From JBGMEA01 sp963674555 (GTDB taxonomy: Bacteria; Bacillota; Clostridia; Eubacteriales; Anaerofustaceae), in contig OY771429.1 in NCBI GenBank assembly GCA_963674555.1, positions 496,001 to 560,000 of the forward strand: a stretch of 64,000 nucleotides of DNA, given 5' to 3'. The stretch's first letter is position 1; each line of letters begins with the position of its first letter. Position numbers and translations under genes: made by a program. A model generated the notes under the pieces. That model worked only from the letters and a program-made list of their open reading frames with translations. It did not search any database and had not been told where the DNA came from. Positions 46,221-54,643 of the stretch are shown in pieces.

Positions 46221-46226
46221 ATTATC

Positions 46227-47072
46227 CTAACTTCTCTTAGTAATTTTTCTGTATATTGCATGCCCAGATAACGTGATGATATTTGTAACAATCAATAATG
46301 CGACTGCTATTTCCAAATAGCGATATTTCTGCTTTAATTCATCGACCTCATCTTGCTTTGAAAAAGTGTTTCCGAATGAGTACACCGTCCCGGATATTTG
46401 CGTATTATCGGCAACTTCAGCCAACTTTTTTATCACTTCATCTTGTTCGGCTATAATGATTTCATTTTCTAAAATATATTGGCACAAAAAGGTCATGGGT
46501 AAAGCAAATCCGATCCCTTGTTGATCGATCAATTTTAATGTATTCATCCCGATCACATCCCCGTAAGCATTTAACAATGGCCCCCCACTGTTCCCTTCAT
46601 TGATCGCCGCATCTGTTTGCAGATAATATTGCCCGCTGATATTTCGGTCTATCGCCGATAAGATCCCTTTTGTTAATGAAAAGGAGAAATTAGCGGGTGT
46701 TCCTACAGCATATACTTCATCTCCCAAAGGCACATCATGATAATCAGAAACGTTTAAATATACCAAATCTCCTTTTGGCACCTTCAATAGCGCGACATCC
46801 ATCGTTTCATCGATCAATACAAGATCTGCATCAAATTGTTTTCCTTCATAAGTATGCAATCTAATATCATCCACATTGTCTATAATATGCGCATTTGTTA
46901 AAACATACTCATTTCCAATTGCAAAAGCGCTACCCATAGCTTCACCCGAATATATAATGTAAATTGCCTTATAAGATTCTTGCACGTCAAAATCTATTGC
47001 GGATACGATCCGCATCGAAAATAATTGGACAATAACCATAAACCCTATAATGAAACCAATATTTTTTCTCAT
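46227..47072 (-). CDS. Membrane-tethered trypsin-like serine protease without PDZ domain
   Basis: A 281-aa HtrA-like protease domain. An N-terminal hydrophobic segment (about 5-25) serves as signal or anchor. The catalytic triad is in place: His in LTNAHII, Asp in TMDVALL, Ser in GNSGGPLL. The PDZ domain of HtrA/DegP is missing; instead a short linker and coiled-coil stretch leads to a C-terminal membrane segment (LEIAVALLIVTNIITLSG) and a basic tail. The ATG at 47072 is used, with GGTGGGGG upstream. Its target is unknown. Confidence 0.88.
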   Translation of the reverse strand: MRKNIGFIIGFMVIVQLFSMRIVSAIDFDVQESYKAIYIIYSGEAMGSAFAIGNEYVLTNAHIIDNVDDIRLHTYEGKQFDADLVLIDETMDVALLKVPKGDLVYLNVSDYHDVPLGDEVYAVGTPANFSFSLTKGILSAIDRNISGQYYLQTDAAINEGNSGGPLLNAYGDVIGMNTLKLIDQQGIGFALPMTFLCQYILENEIIIAEQDEVIKKLAEVADNTQISGTVYSFGNTFSKQDEVDELKQKYRYLEIAVALLIVTNIITLSGHAIYRKITKRS

Positions 47073-47185
47073 CAATACCCCCACCAAGCTATATTGATCA
47101 TTTGTATATATTATATTTTATCTTATTTATAGAAAAATGTATACAAAAATCCTAGCTGTGTCTTTGAATCGGTAAGATTACAAAA

Positions 47186-47210
47186 AAAAGAAGTTATTCA
47201 CTTCTTTTTT
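47186..47210 (-). terminator. Terminator of the flavoredoxin-rubredoxin gene
   Basis: A 9-bp A/T-rich stem (47200-47208 with 47186-47194), 5-base loop and a U run on the minus strand. Confidence 0.8.
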
Positions 47211-47241
47211 TAGATATTTGTTTCGTATGTATTTGACCTTA

Positions 47242-47889
47242 TTAATATTCTTCAGCAATAAAAACAGATTTTGGATGATCACACACCGGGCATCTATATG
47301 TTTCCGGCAGATCTTCAAACGGAATATCACCGTCGTAAACGTAATGACAAACAGAACAAACATATCGGGTTTTTTTCTCTCTATTTGCTGTTTCTTCTTT
47401 ACTCATGCCAGCAACTGTGCCGCCAGATTTTAATGTTCTAAAATCTGTATAGCTCATCGGCGGATATTCTGAAGTCACTTCTGCTTCAAGAACATCACAG
47501 ATAAATAAATAATGTGTCCCCAAATCTATCTCCTGTGTGACGCTACAGCTCATGATCGCAACGGTATGATCGGCCAGATAAGGATTTTTGTTTGAATCGA
47601 TTTTAAAAGCGATATCCTTAAATTTATCGGTGTCTCTTCCGCTACTGTAACCGAAGTTGGCGACAACATCAACAGGACAATTGATTGACAGTACGGAGAC
47701 TGTCAAGCTTTTTTTCTTTAAGATCAGCTCAGTTGTGAAATTTGATTTCTGCATCGTTACAATCATCTGTGCAGGTTCAGCAGTAGCTTGAGCAGCAGTA
47801 TTGATCGTACAAGCATTTACTTTCCCCTCATACTCAACTCCTGCGACAAACAATCCGTAAGTAAGTTTAAAAAAAGCTGTCGGATCCAT
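47242..47889 (-). CDS. Flavin reductase-rubredoxin fusion (high-molecular-weight rubredoxin type)
   Basis: Two-domain redox protein of 215 aa. Residues 1-150 form an FMN-binding split-barrel flavin reductase (KLTYGLFVAG; NACTINTAAQAT). Residues about 170-215 form a rubredoxin with CSVC and CPVC iron ligands. The same architecture is known from Moorella Hrb, which passes NADH electrons to flavodiiron oxygen/NO reductases. No flavodiiron gene is adjacent. The gene is monocistronic behind a strong promoter overlapped by a 36-bp palindrome, so it is probably induced by redox stress. Confidence 0.93.
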   Translation of the reverse strand: MDPTAFFKLTYGLFVAGVEYEGKVNACTINTAAQATAEPAQMIVTMQKSNFTTELILKKKSLTVSVLSINCPVDVVANFGYSSGRDTDKFKDIAFKIDSNKNPYLADHTVAIMSCSVTQEIDLGTHYLFICDVLEAEVTSEYPPMSYTDFRTLKSGGTVAGMSKEETANREKKTRYVCSVCHYVYDGDIPFEDLPETYRCPVCDHPKSVFIAEEY

Positions 47890-47905
47890 AATAGTCTCCC
47901 TTCAG

Positions 47906-47941
47906 ATAATATTAATAGGAAATATTTCCTATTAATATTAT
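47906..47941. promoter_or_regulatory. Perfect 36-bp palindrome (operator candidate) at the flavoredoxin-rubredoxin start site
   Basis: Both 18-base arms are exactly complementary; the core is AGGAAATATTTCCT (47917-47930). It covers the -10 edge and predicted transcription start. It could bind a dimeric repressor; the cognate factor is unknown. Confidence 0.7.
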
Positions 47942-47965
47942 AGCATTTATAAAACACATTACCAA
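47937..47965 (-). promoter_or_regulatory. Promoter of the flavoredoxin-rubredoxin gene
   Basis: TTGGTA (47965-47960) and TATAAT (47942-47937) on the minus strand, spacing 17. The start is predicted at about 47930, inside the palindrome. Confidence 0.8.
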
Positions 47966-48004
47966 TCTATGTCAGATTTTTCAACTCTACTCTGAGAATA
48001 CTTG

Positions 48005-48313
48005 CTACTCCTCTGATGTAGTCGATACATCATCAAATGATTGCTCAACTTCTTTTTTATTTGAGTCGGGCATTTTTTTTAGGATCGCATCCAGCGCAAA
48101 CAATATAAGCGAAACACCTCCGAAGATTTCAAGCGGTTGTAACATCACATAAATATACGGCGCAACTTCTTTAAAGGTATAACCGTAAGCCATGTACTCT
48201 TTGATCGTAGAAACATAGTAGACCATATTACTGATCACACATATAAGTGCCAAAGCCGCAAATACAATAGCAGCGATAAAAAATAATGAGACTTTCTTTT
48301 TTGGGTTTTCCAT
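48005..48313 (-). CDS. Small two-TM membrane protein, function unknown
   Basis: A 102-aa protein with two hydrophobic segments (about 9-33 and 54-76) joined by an aromatic loop (YVSTIKEYMAYGY), a basic N-terminus and an acidic, Ser/Thr-rich cytoplasmic tail. I recognise no family. AGAGGA precedes the ATG. It is monocistronic between hcp and the rubredoxin gene. Confidence 0.7.
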   Translation of the reverse strand: MENPKKKVSLFFIAAIVFAALALICVISNMVYYVSTIKEYMAYGYTFKEVAPYIYVMLQPLEIFGGVSLILFALDAILKKMPDSNKKEVEQSFDDVSTTSEE

Positions 48314-48456
48314 AAACAGTCCTCTTTTCTTTTTGAATATATTTTATAGACTCATTCTAACAATAAAGCAGTATGAGCACAAGCTACTTCACCAAAGATT
48401 CAGAAAAACCGATTAACATCAATTGTATGCGAAAGTCCGTACGTCCTTATAAGTTA

Positions 48457-48487
48457 AAAACGACCGCAACGATGTTGCGGTCGTTTT
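48457..48487 (-). terminator. Terminator of the ferredoxin-hcp operon
   Basis: A 14-bp stem AAAACGACCGCAAC/GTTGCGGTCGTTTT with a 3-base loop, 20 bases after the hcp stop. Confidence 0.9.
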
Positions 48488-48506
48488 ATTTATTTGAATT
48501 TGACTG

Positions 48507-50069
48507 TTAGTTTAATATCTTTTTTAGATCTTCCTCAGGTGTCGAGATCGGTGTTAAAGCAAACTGCTCGACCAATAAACCAACAACATTTTCGGATAAA
48601 AATGCGGGTATAGTCGGTCCTATGTACATATCCTTTATACCCAGAGAAAGTAATGTTAAAAGGATGGAAACTGCTTTTTGTTCATACCAAGATAAAACTA
48701 ATGTCAAAGGCAAATCATTTACATCGCAATCAAAGGCGCCGGCTAAAGCTACAGCAACCTGGATCGCACTGTATGCATCGTTACATTGCCCCATATCCAT
48801 GATCCTCGGCAGACCACCGATTTCACCGATATCAAGATCATTAAAACGATATTTCCCGCATGCCAATGTTAGCACAACAGTGTCTTTAGGTGTCTGTTTA
48901 ACAAATTCCGTATAATAATTTCTTCCGGGTTTTGCTCCGTCACATCCGCCTACAAGAAAAATATGCTTGATCGCACCAGATTTAACAGCGTCGATCACTT
49001 TATCAGCTACTGAAAGTACGGTATCTTTACCGAATCCTGTCGTTACGGTATTGCCTCCGTTGATCCCGTGCATAAGAACGTCTTCTTTGTATCCACCCAA
49101 TTCCAGAGCCTTTTCGATCACAGGCGTAAAATCTTTATCTTCACCGATATGTACCATTTCCGGATAGGCTACAACATTTGTCGTAAATACTCTGTCTTTG
49201 TAACCGTCTTTTACAGGCATAATGCAGTTTGTGGTATATAATATTGCCCCCGGTATATTATCGAACTCTTTCTGTTGGTTTTGCCATGCCGTACCAAAAT
49301 TACCTTTAAGGTGTGGATATGTTTTCAGTTTAGGATACGCATGCGCAGGCAACATCTCACCATGGGTATAAATATTGATACCCTTATCCTTCGTTTGCTC
49401 CAATAATAAATACAAATCCAAAAGATCGTGTCCGGTTATAACAATAAACGGCCCTTTTTCGATCGTCATTCCGACAGTAGCAGGCTGAGGTATACCATAG
49501 GTTTCGGTATTTGCGTTATGCAATAATTCCATTACACGCAGATTCATTTCGCCTGTCTCCATAACAAGAGCTAATAGATCATCTGAAGACAGATCTTCTC
49601 CGATAGCTTTAAGTGCTCGGATGACAAACGCTTCTAAGTCTGCATCTGTATACCCAAGAACCATCCCATGAAAAGCATATGCAGCAATTCCCCTGATACC
49701 AAATAAAATCAGCGATTTGAGTGATCGTAAATCATCATTTTCTTCGTCCCATAGTAGTGCAAGATCAAAATCTTCTTTCGGATCAGGTAAAGCGTTTTTT
49801 GCGTCACTAACTTTTTTCACAAGATTATCAACATCTGCTGCGTCAAAATCCACATTTGTGATCGTCGCAAAAAGCGCTTCAGCGATCAATCTACTTTCGT
49901 CCGCAGAAGGATTTCTTTGATCAATCGTACGCGCAAGTCCGATCAGTTTTCCTGTTAGCGCATCTTGTAGATTGGCAGTCACTGCTTCTTTACCGCATAC
50001 GCCTTTATTTCCCGTGCAGCCTTTTCCTCCCGCTGTCTGTTCGCATTGAAAACAAAACATTTTATCCAT
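48507..50069 (-). CDS. hcp: Hybrid-cluster protein (hydroxylamine reductase)
   Basis: Fe-S-O cluster protein of 520 aa that reduces hydroxylamine or NO and acts in nitrosative-stress defence. The N-terminal motif FCFQCEQTAGGKGCTGNKGVCG carries the [4Fe-4S] ligands. Hybrid-cluster ligands lie in ITGHDLLD, LYTTNCIMP, VGGCDGAKPGR and LACGKYRFN. It is 32 bases downstream of the ferredoxin gene, in an operon divergent from a Crp/Fnr regulator. Confidence 0.97.
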   Translation of the reverse strand: MDKMFCFQCEQTAGGKGCTGNKGVCGKEAVTANLQDALTGKLIGLARTIDQRNPSADESRLIAEALFATITNVDFDAADVDNLVKKVSDAKNALPDPKEDFDLALLWDEENDDLRSLKSLILFGIRGIAAYAFHGMVLGYTDADLEAFVIRALKAIGEDLSSDDLLALVMETGEMNLRVMELLHNANTETYGIPQPATVGMTIEKGPFIVITGHDLLDLYLLLEQTKDKGINIYTHGEMLPAHAYPKLKTYPHLKGNFGTAWQNQQKEFDNIPGAILYTTNCIMPVKDGYKDRVFTTNVVAYPEMVHIGEDKDFTPVIEKALELGGYKEDVLMHGINGGNTVTTGFGKDTVLSVADKVIDAVKSGAIKHIFLVGGCDGAKPGRNYYTEFVKQTPKDTVVLTLACGKYRFNDLDIGEIGGLPRIMDMGQCNDAYSAIQVAVALAGAFDCDVNDLPLTLVLSWYEQKAVSILLTLLSLGIKDMYIGPTIPAFLSENVVGLLVEQFALTPISTPEEDLKKILN

Positions 50070-50101
50070 AGTGTATCTCCTTAAATTTATTTATATATTT
50101 C

Positions 50102-50800
50102 TTATATTGTTCTTCCGTCATTGGTTACCGTGACGATTTGCCAAGGTAAGATTTTTCCGCTGTCTTTTAACGCTGTTTTGACCGCCTCAACGATCCCACC
50201 GCAACATGGCACTTGCATTCTGACCACAGTTATACTTTGGATGTCGTTATTGGCAATTATCCCTGTCAACTTTTCTGCGTAATCGATCGCATCTAATTTA
50301 GGACAACCGATCAATGTGATCTTTCCTTTAATAAAATCTTCATGGAAATTCCCATACGCAAAAGCTGTGCAATCCGCCGCGATCAACAGATCCGCTCCGT
50401 CAAAATAAGGTGCATTGATTGGCACAAGTTTTATTTGTACAGGCCATTGTGACAATCTCGATGGAGCCGATTGATTTATCAAAACTTTTTCCTTTGTTTG
50501 ATCATGCTCTAAACTCTGTGCCGCGGATCCCGGACATGCACATGAAGAAACAGCATTGTCGATGACCTTTTTATGCATATTCACAGCTTCTTCATTAAAA
50601 GCAAGAGCTTCCCTCTCTTCAAAACTGATCGCGTCTGTCGGGCAAACGGGTAAACAGTTCCCCAGTCCGTCGCAATAGTCATCGCGTACCAGTTTTGCTT
50701 TTCCAAGTATTATTTTGATCGCACCTTCATCACACGCATCTGCACAAAGTCCGCAACCATTACATTTATCTTCATCAATAGTAATAATTTTTCTGATCAT
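50102..50800 (-). CDS. Hcp-associated 4Fe-4S ferredoxin-domain protein
   Basis: A 232-aa iron-sulfur protein with two [4Fe-4S] motifs in the first 60 residues (CNGCGLCADAC; CLPVCPTDAI, the second incomplete in spacing). A C-terminal region with further cysteines follows (CACPG, GCPKLD, CCGG). It is the likely electron donor to Hcp because the genes form one operon; this arrangement is common in Clostridia. The start has GGAGG 7 bases upstream. Confidence 0.9.
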   Translation of the reverse strand: MIRKIITIDEDKCNGCGLCADACDEGAIKIILGKAKLVRDDYCDGLGNCLPVCPTDAISFEEREALAFNEEAVNMHKKVIDNAVSSCACPGSAAQSLEHDQTKEKVLINQSAPSRLSQWPVQIKLVPINAPYFDGADLLIAADCTAFAYGNFHEDFIKGKITLIGCPKLDAIDYAEKLTGIIANNDIQSITVVRMQVPCCGGIVEAVKTALKDSGKILPWQIVTVTNDGRTI

Positions 50801-50813
50801 CTGTTTCCTCCAA

Positions 50814-50842
50814 TTGATTTCCTACGTATATTGTAGTAAAAT
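50814..50842 (+). promoter_or_regulatory. Promoter of the Crp/Fnr regulator
   Basis: TTGATT (50814-50819) and TAAAAT (50837-50842), spacing 17. It overlaps the divergent ferredoxin-hcp promoter (-10 TACAAT on the minus strand at 50835-50830). Confidence 0.65.
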
Positions 50843-50856
50843 ACAATTAAGAATTA

Positions 50857-50872
50857 TGTTGCAAATGCAACA
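50857..50872. promoter_or_regulatory. Inverted repeat TGTTGCA-N2-TGCAACA, candidate Crp/Fnr-type operator
   Basis: A 16-bp element with perfect 7-base arms. Its centre (50864.5) lies about 41.5 bases upstream of the predicted start of ferredoxin-hcp, the classic class II activator position. It is just downstream of the start of the regulator's own gene, a position suited to self-repression. Confidence 0.6.
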
Positions 50873-50885
50873 AAAGGAAATATTT

Positions 50886-51524
50886 ATGAGTAAATCACCT
50901 TTATTCGACGCGATACATACGGATGATCTTGAAAAAATGCTAACTTGTCTGGGTGGACAACAAAAAAAATACGATAAAGGCACCTTCATCATGATCGCCG
51001 GGGATATAGTCGATTTTGTCGGCGTCATCCTATCCGGCAATGTGCAAGTAATAAAAGAAGATATCAATGGAAACAGAAACATCATTGCTGAGTTATCAGA
51101 GGGAGACGTTTTCGGTGAAGCGTTTGCTTGTGCCGGGATCTCGATCAGCAATGAAACGATTTTAGCAATTACGGACTGTGAGATCATGATGATAAAATTT
51201 AAAAAAATCGTTACTACTTGCAGCAATGCTTGTGAGTTCCATTCAAAACTTATTTCAAATATGTTGAAGATCATTGCGCAGAAGAATTTAAATTTAAACG
51301 AAAAAATCGAGATCATCACAAAACGAACGATACGAGAAAAGATCATGTCTTATTTACTTACACAAGCAGAAAAGAACAGATCGACTTCATTTGAAATACC
51401 GTTTACACGAAATGAATTATCTGACTATTTATGTGTTGAAAGAAGTGCGATGTCAAGGGAATTAGGAAAAATGCAGAAAGATGGGCTGATCAAAGTCGAA
51501 AAAAGAAATTTTAAAATACTGTAA
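50886..51524 (+). CDS. Crp/Fnr-family transcriptional regulator, likely HcpR-like
   Basis: A 212-aa regulator: cyclic-nucleotide-binding-like sensor domain (about 20-130; GDVFGEAFACAG) and C-terminal winged HTH (TRNELSDYLCVERSAMSRELGKM split by its turn). The ATG at 50886 (AGGAAA upstream) is chosen; the longer frame to 50715 runs antisense through the ferredoxin gene. Several Cys are present but no clear N-terminal Fnr [4Fe-4S] motif. Divergence from ferredoxin-hcp makes it the probable regulator of nitrosative-stress genes. Confidence 0.9.
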   Translation: MSKSPLFDAIHTDDLEKMLTCLGGQQKKYDKGTFIMIAGDIVDFVGVILSGNVQVIKEDINGNRNIIAELSEGDVFGEAFACAGISISNETILAITDCEIMMIKFKKIVTTCSNACEFHSKLISNMLKIIAQKNLNLNEKIEIITKRTIREKIMSYLLTQAEKNRSTSFEIPFTRNELSDYLCVERSAMSRELGKMQKDGLIKVEKRNFKIL

Positions 51525-51569
51525 ATATTTATCTTATTAATATATTTAGATACATTTTGGGAGGTCACT

Positions 51570-51932
51570 ATGCCATTGATCAATGTTATGTGCGAAAAGC
51601 TCACAAAAGAGACCAAAGACATCATTGCAGAGAAATTATACGCATGCGCGCGTCAAGCTATGAAAGCTCCGAGTATAAAAATATTTTTCAACGAATATGA
51701 TACAATTTATGACAATGGTATCGCTGTCGATACGCAAGACTTTGAAATGATCATCGAAGGACCGGATTTAAGTAAAGATCAACTATCAGCTATGGCCAGG
51801 CAAATGCAAATTGAAGTTCAACAAGCTATGGATGATCCTGACTTGAATGTGATATCTGTCTACCACGTAAACGATCATGATCATATTTCCAATAACGGTA
51901 TACTGCTTTCAGAGAGAAAAAGTAAAGATTGA
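51570..51932 (+). CDS. Tautomerase-superfamily protein, internally duplicated
   Basis: A 120-aa protein starting Met-Pro-Leu-Ile, which exposes the Pro1 general base of tautomerases after Met removal. Two similar beta-alpha-beta halves (about 2-50 and 60-113) each end in a YDNG/SNNG turn, so it looks like a fused pair of 4-oxalocrotonate-tautomerase units; only the first has Pro. The substrate is unknown. GGGAGG lies 6 bases before the ATG. Confidence 0.75.
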   Translation: MPLINVMCEKLTKETKDIIAEKLYACARQAMKAPSIKIFFNEYDTIYDNGIAVDTQDFEMIIEGPDLSKDQLSAMARQMQIEVQQAMDDPDLNVISVYHVNDHDHISNNGILLSERKSKD

Positions 51933-51952
51933 TAGTCAGTCAAGATGTAAAA

Positions 51953-51983
51953 AAAAGCAGTACGACATTGTCGTACTGCTTTT
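51953..51983. terminator. Bidirectional terminator between tautomerase and ymdB
   Basis: A 14-bp stem AAAAGCAGTACGAC/GTCGTACTGCTTTT with a 3-base loop and flanking A/T runs. Confidence 0.92.
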
Positions 51984-51997
51984 AACTTATAAATTTA

Positions 51998-52777
51998 TCA
52001 ATCAAATATCTCAAATATTCTTTTGATATTTACACATTTGAATGCTTCGTCCAGTTCAAAAAGTGCTCCGTTTAATTGTGTCGCGCCGTCGGCGACTTCG
52101 TATCTTGACCTTCTTTGCGAAAGGAATTGTTTTACGATTATTTCTTTCTTAACGCCTATCACTCCGTCAAGAGGTCCGGTCATTCCGATATCAGTTATAT
52201 ATCCGCAACCGTATGCAAGTATTCGTTCATCCGCAGTCTGGACATGGGTATGCGTACCGAAAATAATTGAAGACCGTTCATCAGCATAATATCCGAAAGC
52301 AATTTTCTCACTGGAAGCTTCCGCATGAAAATCAACACATATGAAATCGCATTGATCCGATATTTGCTCATATATCTTATCAAAAACATGGAATGGATTA
52401 TCCAGATTGCTCATAAAAACCGTCCCGGATAGATTGATCACACCTATACGTACCGCTCCCACACGATATATCCCATATCCCCGGCCGGGACAAGGTTCCG
52501 GATAATTTGCGGGGCGCAATAATCTTGATGACTCTTGCATAATATTATTGACGTCTCTTTTGTCCCAAATGTGATTGCCACTTGTGTACACATCGACTTC
52601 TTCAATATCCAATAAATCATTTGCATTCCGTGCACTCAAGCCGCTTCCTCCGGAAGCATTTTCACAATTTACGATAACGAAATCCGCGTTATATTGTTCT
52701 TTTATCTGTTTGATTTTATCAGTCAGTAACTTCCTTCCGGGTCTACCGAAGACATCCCCGATCGTAAGAATATTCAA
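51998..52777 (-). CDS. ymdB: YmdB-family metallophosphoesterase
   Basis: Dinuclear-metal phosphodiesterase of 259 aa (TIGR00282 family); the Bacillus protein hydrolyses cyclic nucleotides and affects sporulation and biofilm. MNILTIGDVFGRPGR at the N-terminus, VNCENASGGSGLS, SGNHIWD, VDFHAEASSEK and GTHTHVQTAD hold the metal ligands. It follows rny, the conserved Firmicutes order. Confidence 0.95.
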   Translation of the reverse strand: MNILTIGDVFGRPGRKLLTDKIKQIKEQYNADFVIVNCENASGGSGLSARNANDLLDIEEVDVYTSGNHIWDKRDVNNIMQESSRLLRPANYPEPCPGRGYGIYRVGAVRIGVINLSGTVFMSNLDNPFHVFDKIYEQISDQCDFICVDFHAEASSEKIAFGYYADERSSIIFGTHTHVQTADERILAYGCGYITDIGMTGPLDGVIGVKKEIIVKQFLSQRRSRYEVADGATQLNGALFELDEAFKCVNIKRIFEIFD

Positions 52778-52793
52778 TTATGTCCTCCATAAA

Positions 52794-52817
52794 AGAAGGC
52801 GGATTACTCCGCCTTTC
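52794..52817 (-). terminator. Hairpin between rny and ymdB
   Basis: An 8-bp stem AAGGCGGA/TCCGCCTT with a GTAA tetraloop followed by CTTTT. It probably terminates part of the rny transcripts. Confidence 0.75.
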
Positions 52818-52833
52818 GTTTTGTTATGATCAT

Positions 52834-54372
52834 TTATTTTGCGTAATCGACCGCTCTGGTCTCTCTAATGATATTCACTTTGATTTGTCCGGGATACTCA
52901 ACATCGTTTTCAATTTGATCGGCGATCTCTCTGGCAACATGTACCATACCCAAGTCATCGATCTCTTCAGGACGCACCATAATACGTATCTCACGTCCGG
53001 CCTGAATAGCATAACATCTATCAACACCTTCAAACGATTTAACGATATCTTCAAGCTTCTCAAGACGTTTCGTATAACTTTCCAATGTTTCGCGTCTCGC
53101 GCCCGGTCTGGCCGCTGAAATTGCATCGGCAGCTTGGATCAACACAGCTTCGATCGTTGTCGGTTCAATATCATTGTGATGTGCTTCCACAGCATGGATC
53201 ACTTCACTGGATTCTTTATATTTCTTCAACAGATCCACACCGATTTGCGTATGTGGGCCTTCGACTTCGTGGTCTATGGCTTTACCGATATCATGTAATA
53301 TCCCCGCGCGTCTGGCGATACGCGGATTTGCGCCAAGTTCATCAGCCATGATCCCAGCCAAGTGCGATACTTCTATCGAATGTTTTAAAACATTCTGTCC
53401 GTAACTTGTTCTGTAATTCAATCTTCCGATCAATTTAGAAAGCTCGGGATGAAGCTTGATCACATTCGTTTCAAATAATGCTTGTTCGCCCATTTCGCGA
53501 ATTTTGGCATCCATTTCGGCTTCTGCTTTTTTGATCATTTCTTCGATCCTTGCAGGATGGATACGTCCGTCTACGATCAAGCGTTCCAAAGCGATCCTCG
53601 CAATTTCTCTGCGAACAGGATCAAAACCCGACAGTACGACTGCTTCAGGTGTATCATCGATAATCAAATCGATACCGGTAAGCGTCTCAAGCGTACGGAT
53701 ATTACGTCCTTCTCTGCCGATGATCCTCCCCTTCATTTCATCACTGGGGAGATTCACAACAGAAACAGTGCTTTCGGCAACATGGTCCGAAGCACATCTT
53801 TGTATAGCATACGTAATGATCTCTCTGGCTTTTTTATCGGCTTGTTCTTTAGCTTCGTATTCTTTGTTTTTAATCAGTAATGCAGTTTCTCTTGATATTT
53901 GTTTTTCAACATCGTTCAGAAGAATTTGTCTTGCTTCTTCGAACGTTAATTTCGATATTTTTTCTAATTCGTTAATTTGTTGCTGGTGTAATTTTTCCAG
54001 TTTTCCTTCTTTGATTTCAAAATCTTTTATTTTCTTATTGTAAAGTTCTTCTTTTTTTTCTACAGCTTCGCTTTTCTTATCAAAAAGCTCTTCTCGCTGG
54101 ATCATTCTTTTTTCAAGCGCCTGTATTTCGCTTCGTCTGTCTTTGATCTCTTTATCAAGATCCTTTTTGGAATTGTATATTTCGTCTTTTGCTTCCAATA
54201 TTTTTTCTTTTTTTATATTTTCGCCTTCTTTCAAGGCATCCTCAACAATTTTTGCAGCAGTCGTTTGTGCATTTTCAATCTTTCCGGAATTGATCACTTT
54301 TCGTATATATCCGCCAAGGATCACGCCAACGACGAATGCCACAACTATAAGTATATAAGCATATAATGGCAT
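52834..54372 (-). CDS. rny: Ribonuclease Y
   Basis: Membrane-anchored endoribonuclease that initiates mRNA decay. The 512-aa protein has an N-terminal TM (about 3-25), a long charged coiled coil (to about 195), a KH domain (DEMKGRIIGREGRNIRTLE) and an HD domain (RRAGILHDIGKAIDHE; HHNDIEP). AGGAGG precedes the ATG. A TATAAT -10 lies at about 54484-54479. The A+T-rich interval to recA shows only that promoter and the recA terminator. Confidence 0.98.
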   Translation of the reverse strand: MPLYAYILIVVAFVVGVILGGYIRKVINSGKIENAQTTAAKIVEDALKEGENIKKEKILEAKDEIYNSKKDLDKEIKDRRSEIQALEKRMIQREELFDKKSEAVEKKEELYNKKIKDFEIKEGKLEKLHQQQINELEKISKLTFEEARQILLNDVEKQISRETALLIKNKEYEAKEQADKKAREIITYAIQRCASDHVAESTVSVVNLPSDEMKGRIIGREGRNIRTLETLTGIDLIIDDTPEAVVLSGFDPVRREIARIALERLIVDGRIHPARIEEMIKKAEAEMDAKIREMGEQALFETNVIKLHPELSKLIGRLNYRTSYGQNVLKHSIEVSHLAGIMADELGANPRIARRAGILHDIGKAIDHEVEGPHTQIGVDLLKKYKESSEVIHAVEAHHNDIEPTTIEAVLIQAADAISAARPGARRETLESYTKRLEKLEDIVKSFEGVDRCYAIQAGREIRIMVRPEEIDDLGMVHVAREIADQIENDVEYPGQIKVNIIRETRAVDYAK

Positions 54373-54589
54373 ATAGACCTCCTATTCTGTTTTCAATAAG
54401 CTACATAAAATAATTCTTACTATCTAAGTTGCATTACTATATCAATTAATTGAAACATTTCTAAATTAATACAGCATTATTATATCATATTATTACATAT
54501 TTAGAAGCTTTTTAAGCGCAATATTTGATAATTCTTATTATTTTTTGAACATTCAATAATCAAGATTATTGATATTATCGATCGAAATA

Positions 54590-54617
54590 AAAAAGCAAAC
54601 CATAAAGTTTGCTTTTT
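54590..54617 (-). terminator. Terminator of recA
   Basis: An 11-bp stem AAAAAGCAAAC/GTTTGCTTTTT with a 6-base loop and U run, 27 bases after the recA stop. Confidence 0.93.
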
Positions 54618-54643
54618 TAAAAATATTTATTTTATAGTTATAC

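Noticed and set aside
50715..50885. N-terminal extension of the Crp/Fnr regulator
   Set aside because: It would overlap the divergent ferredoxin gene and begin upstream of the regulator's own promoter. The ATG at 50886 has a ribosome site and matches family length.
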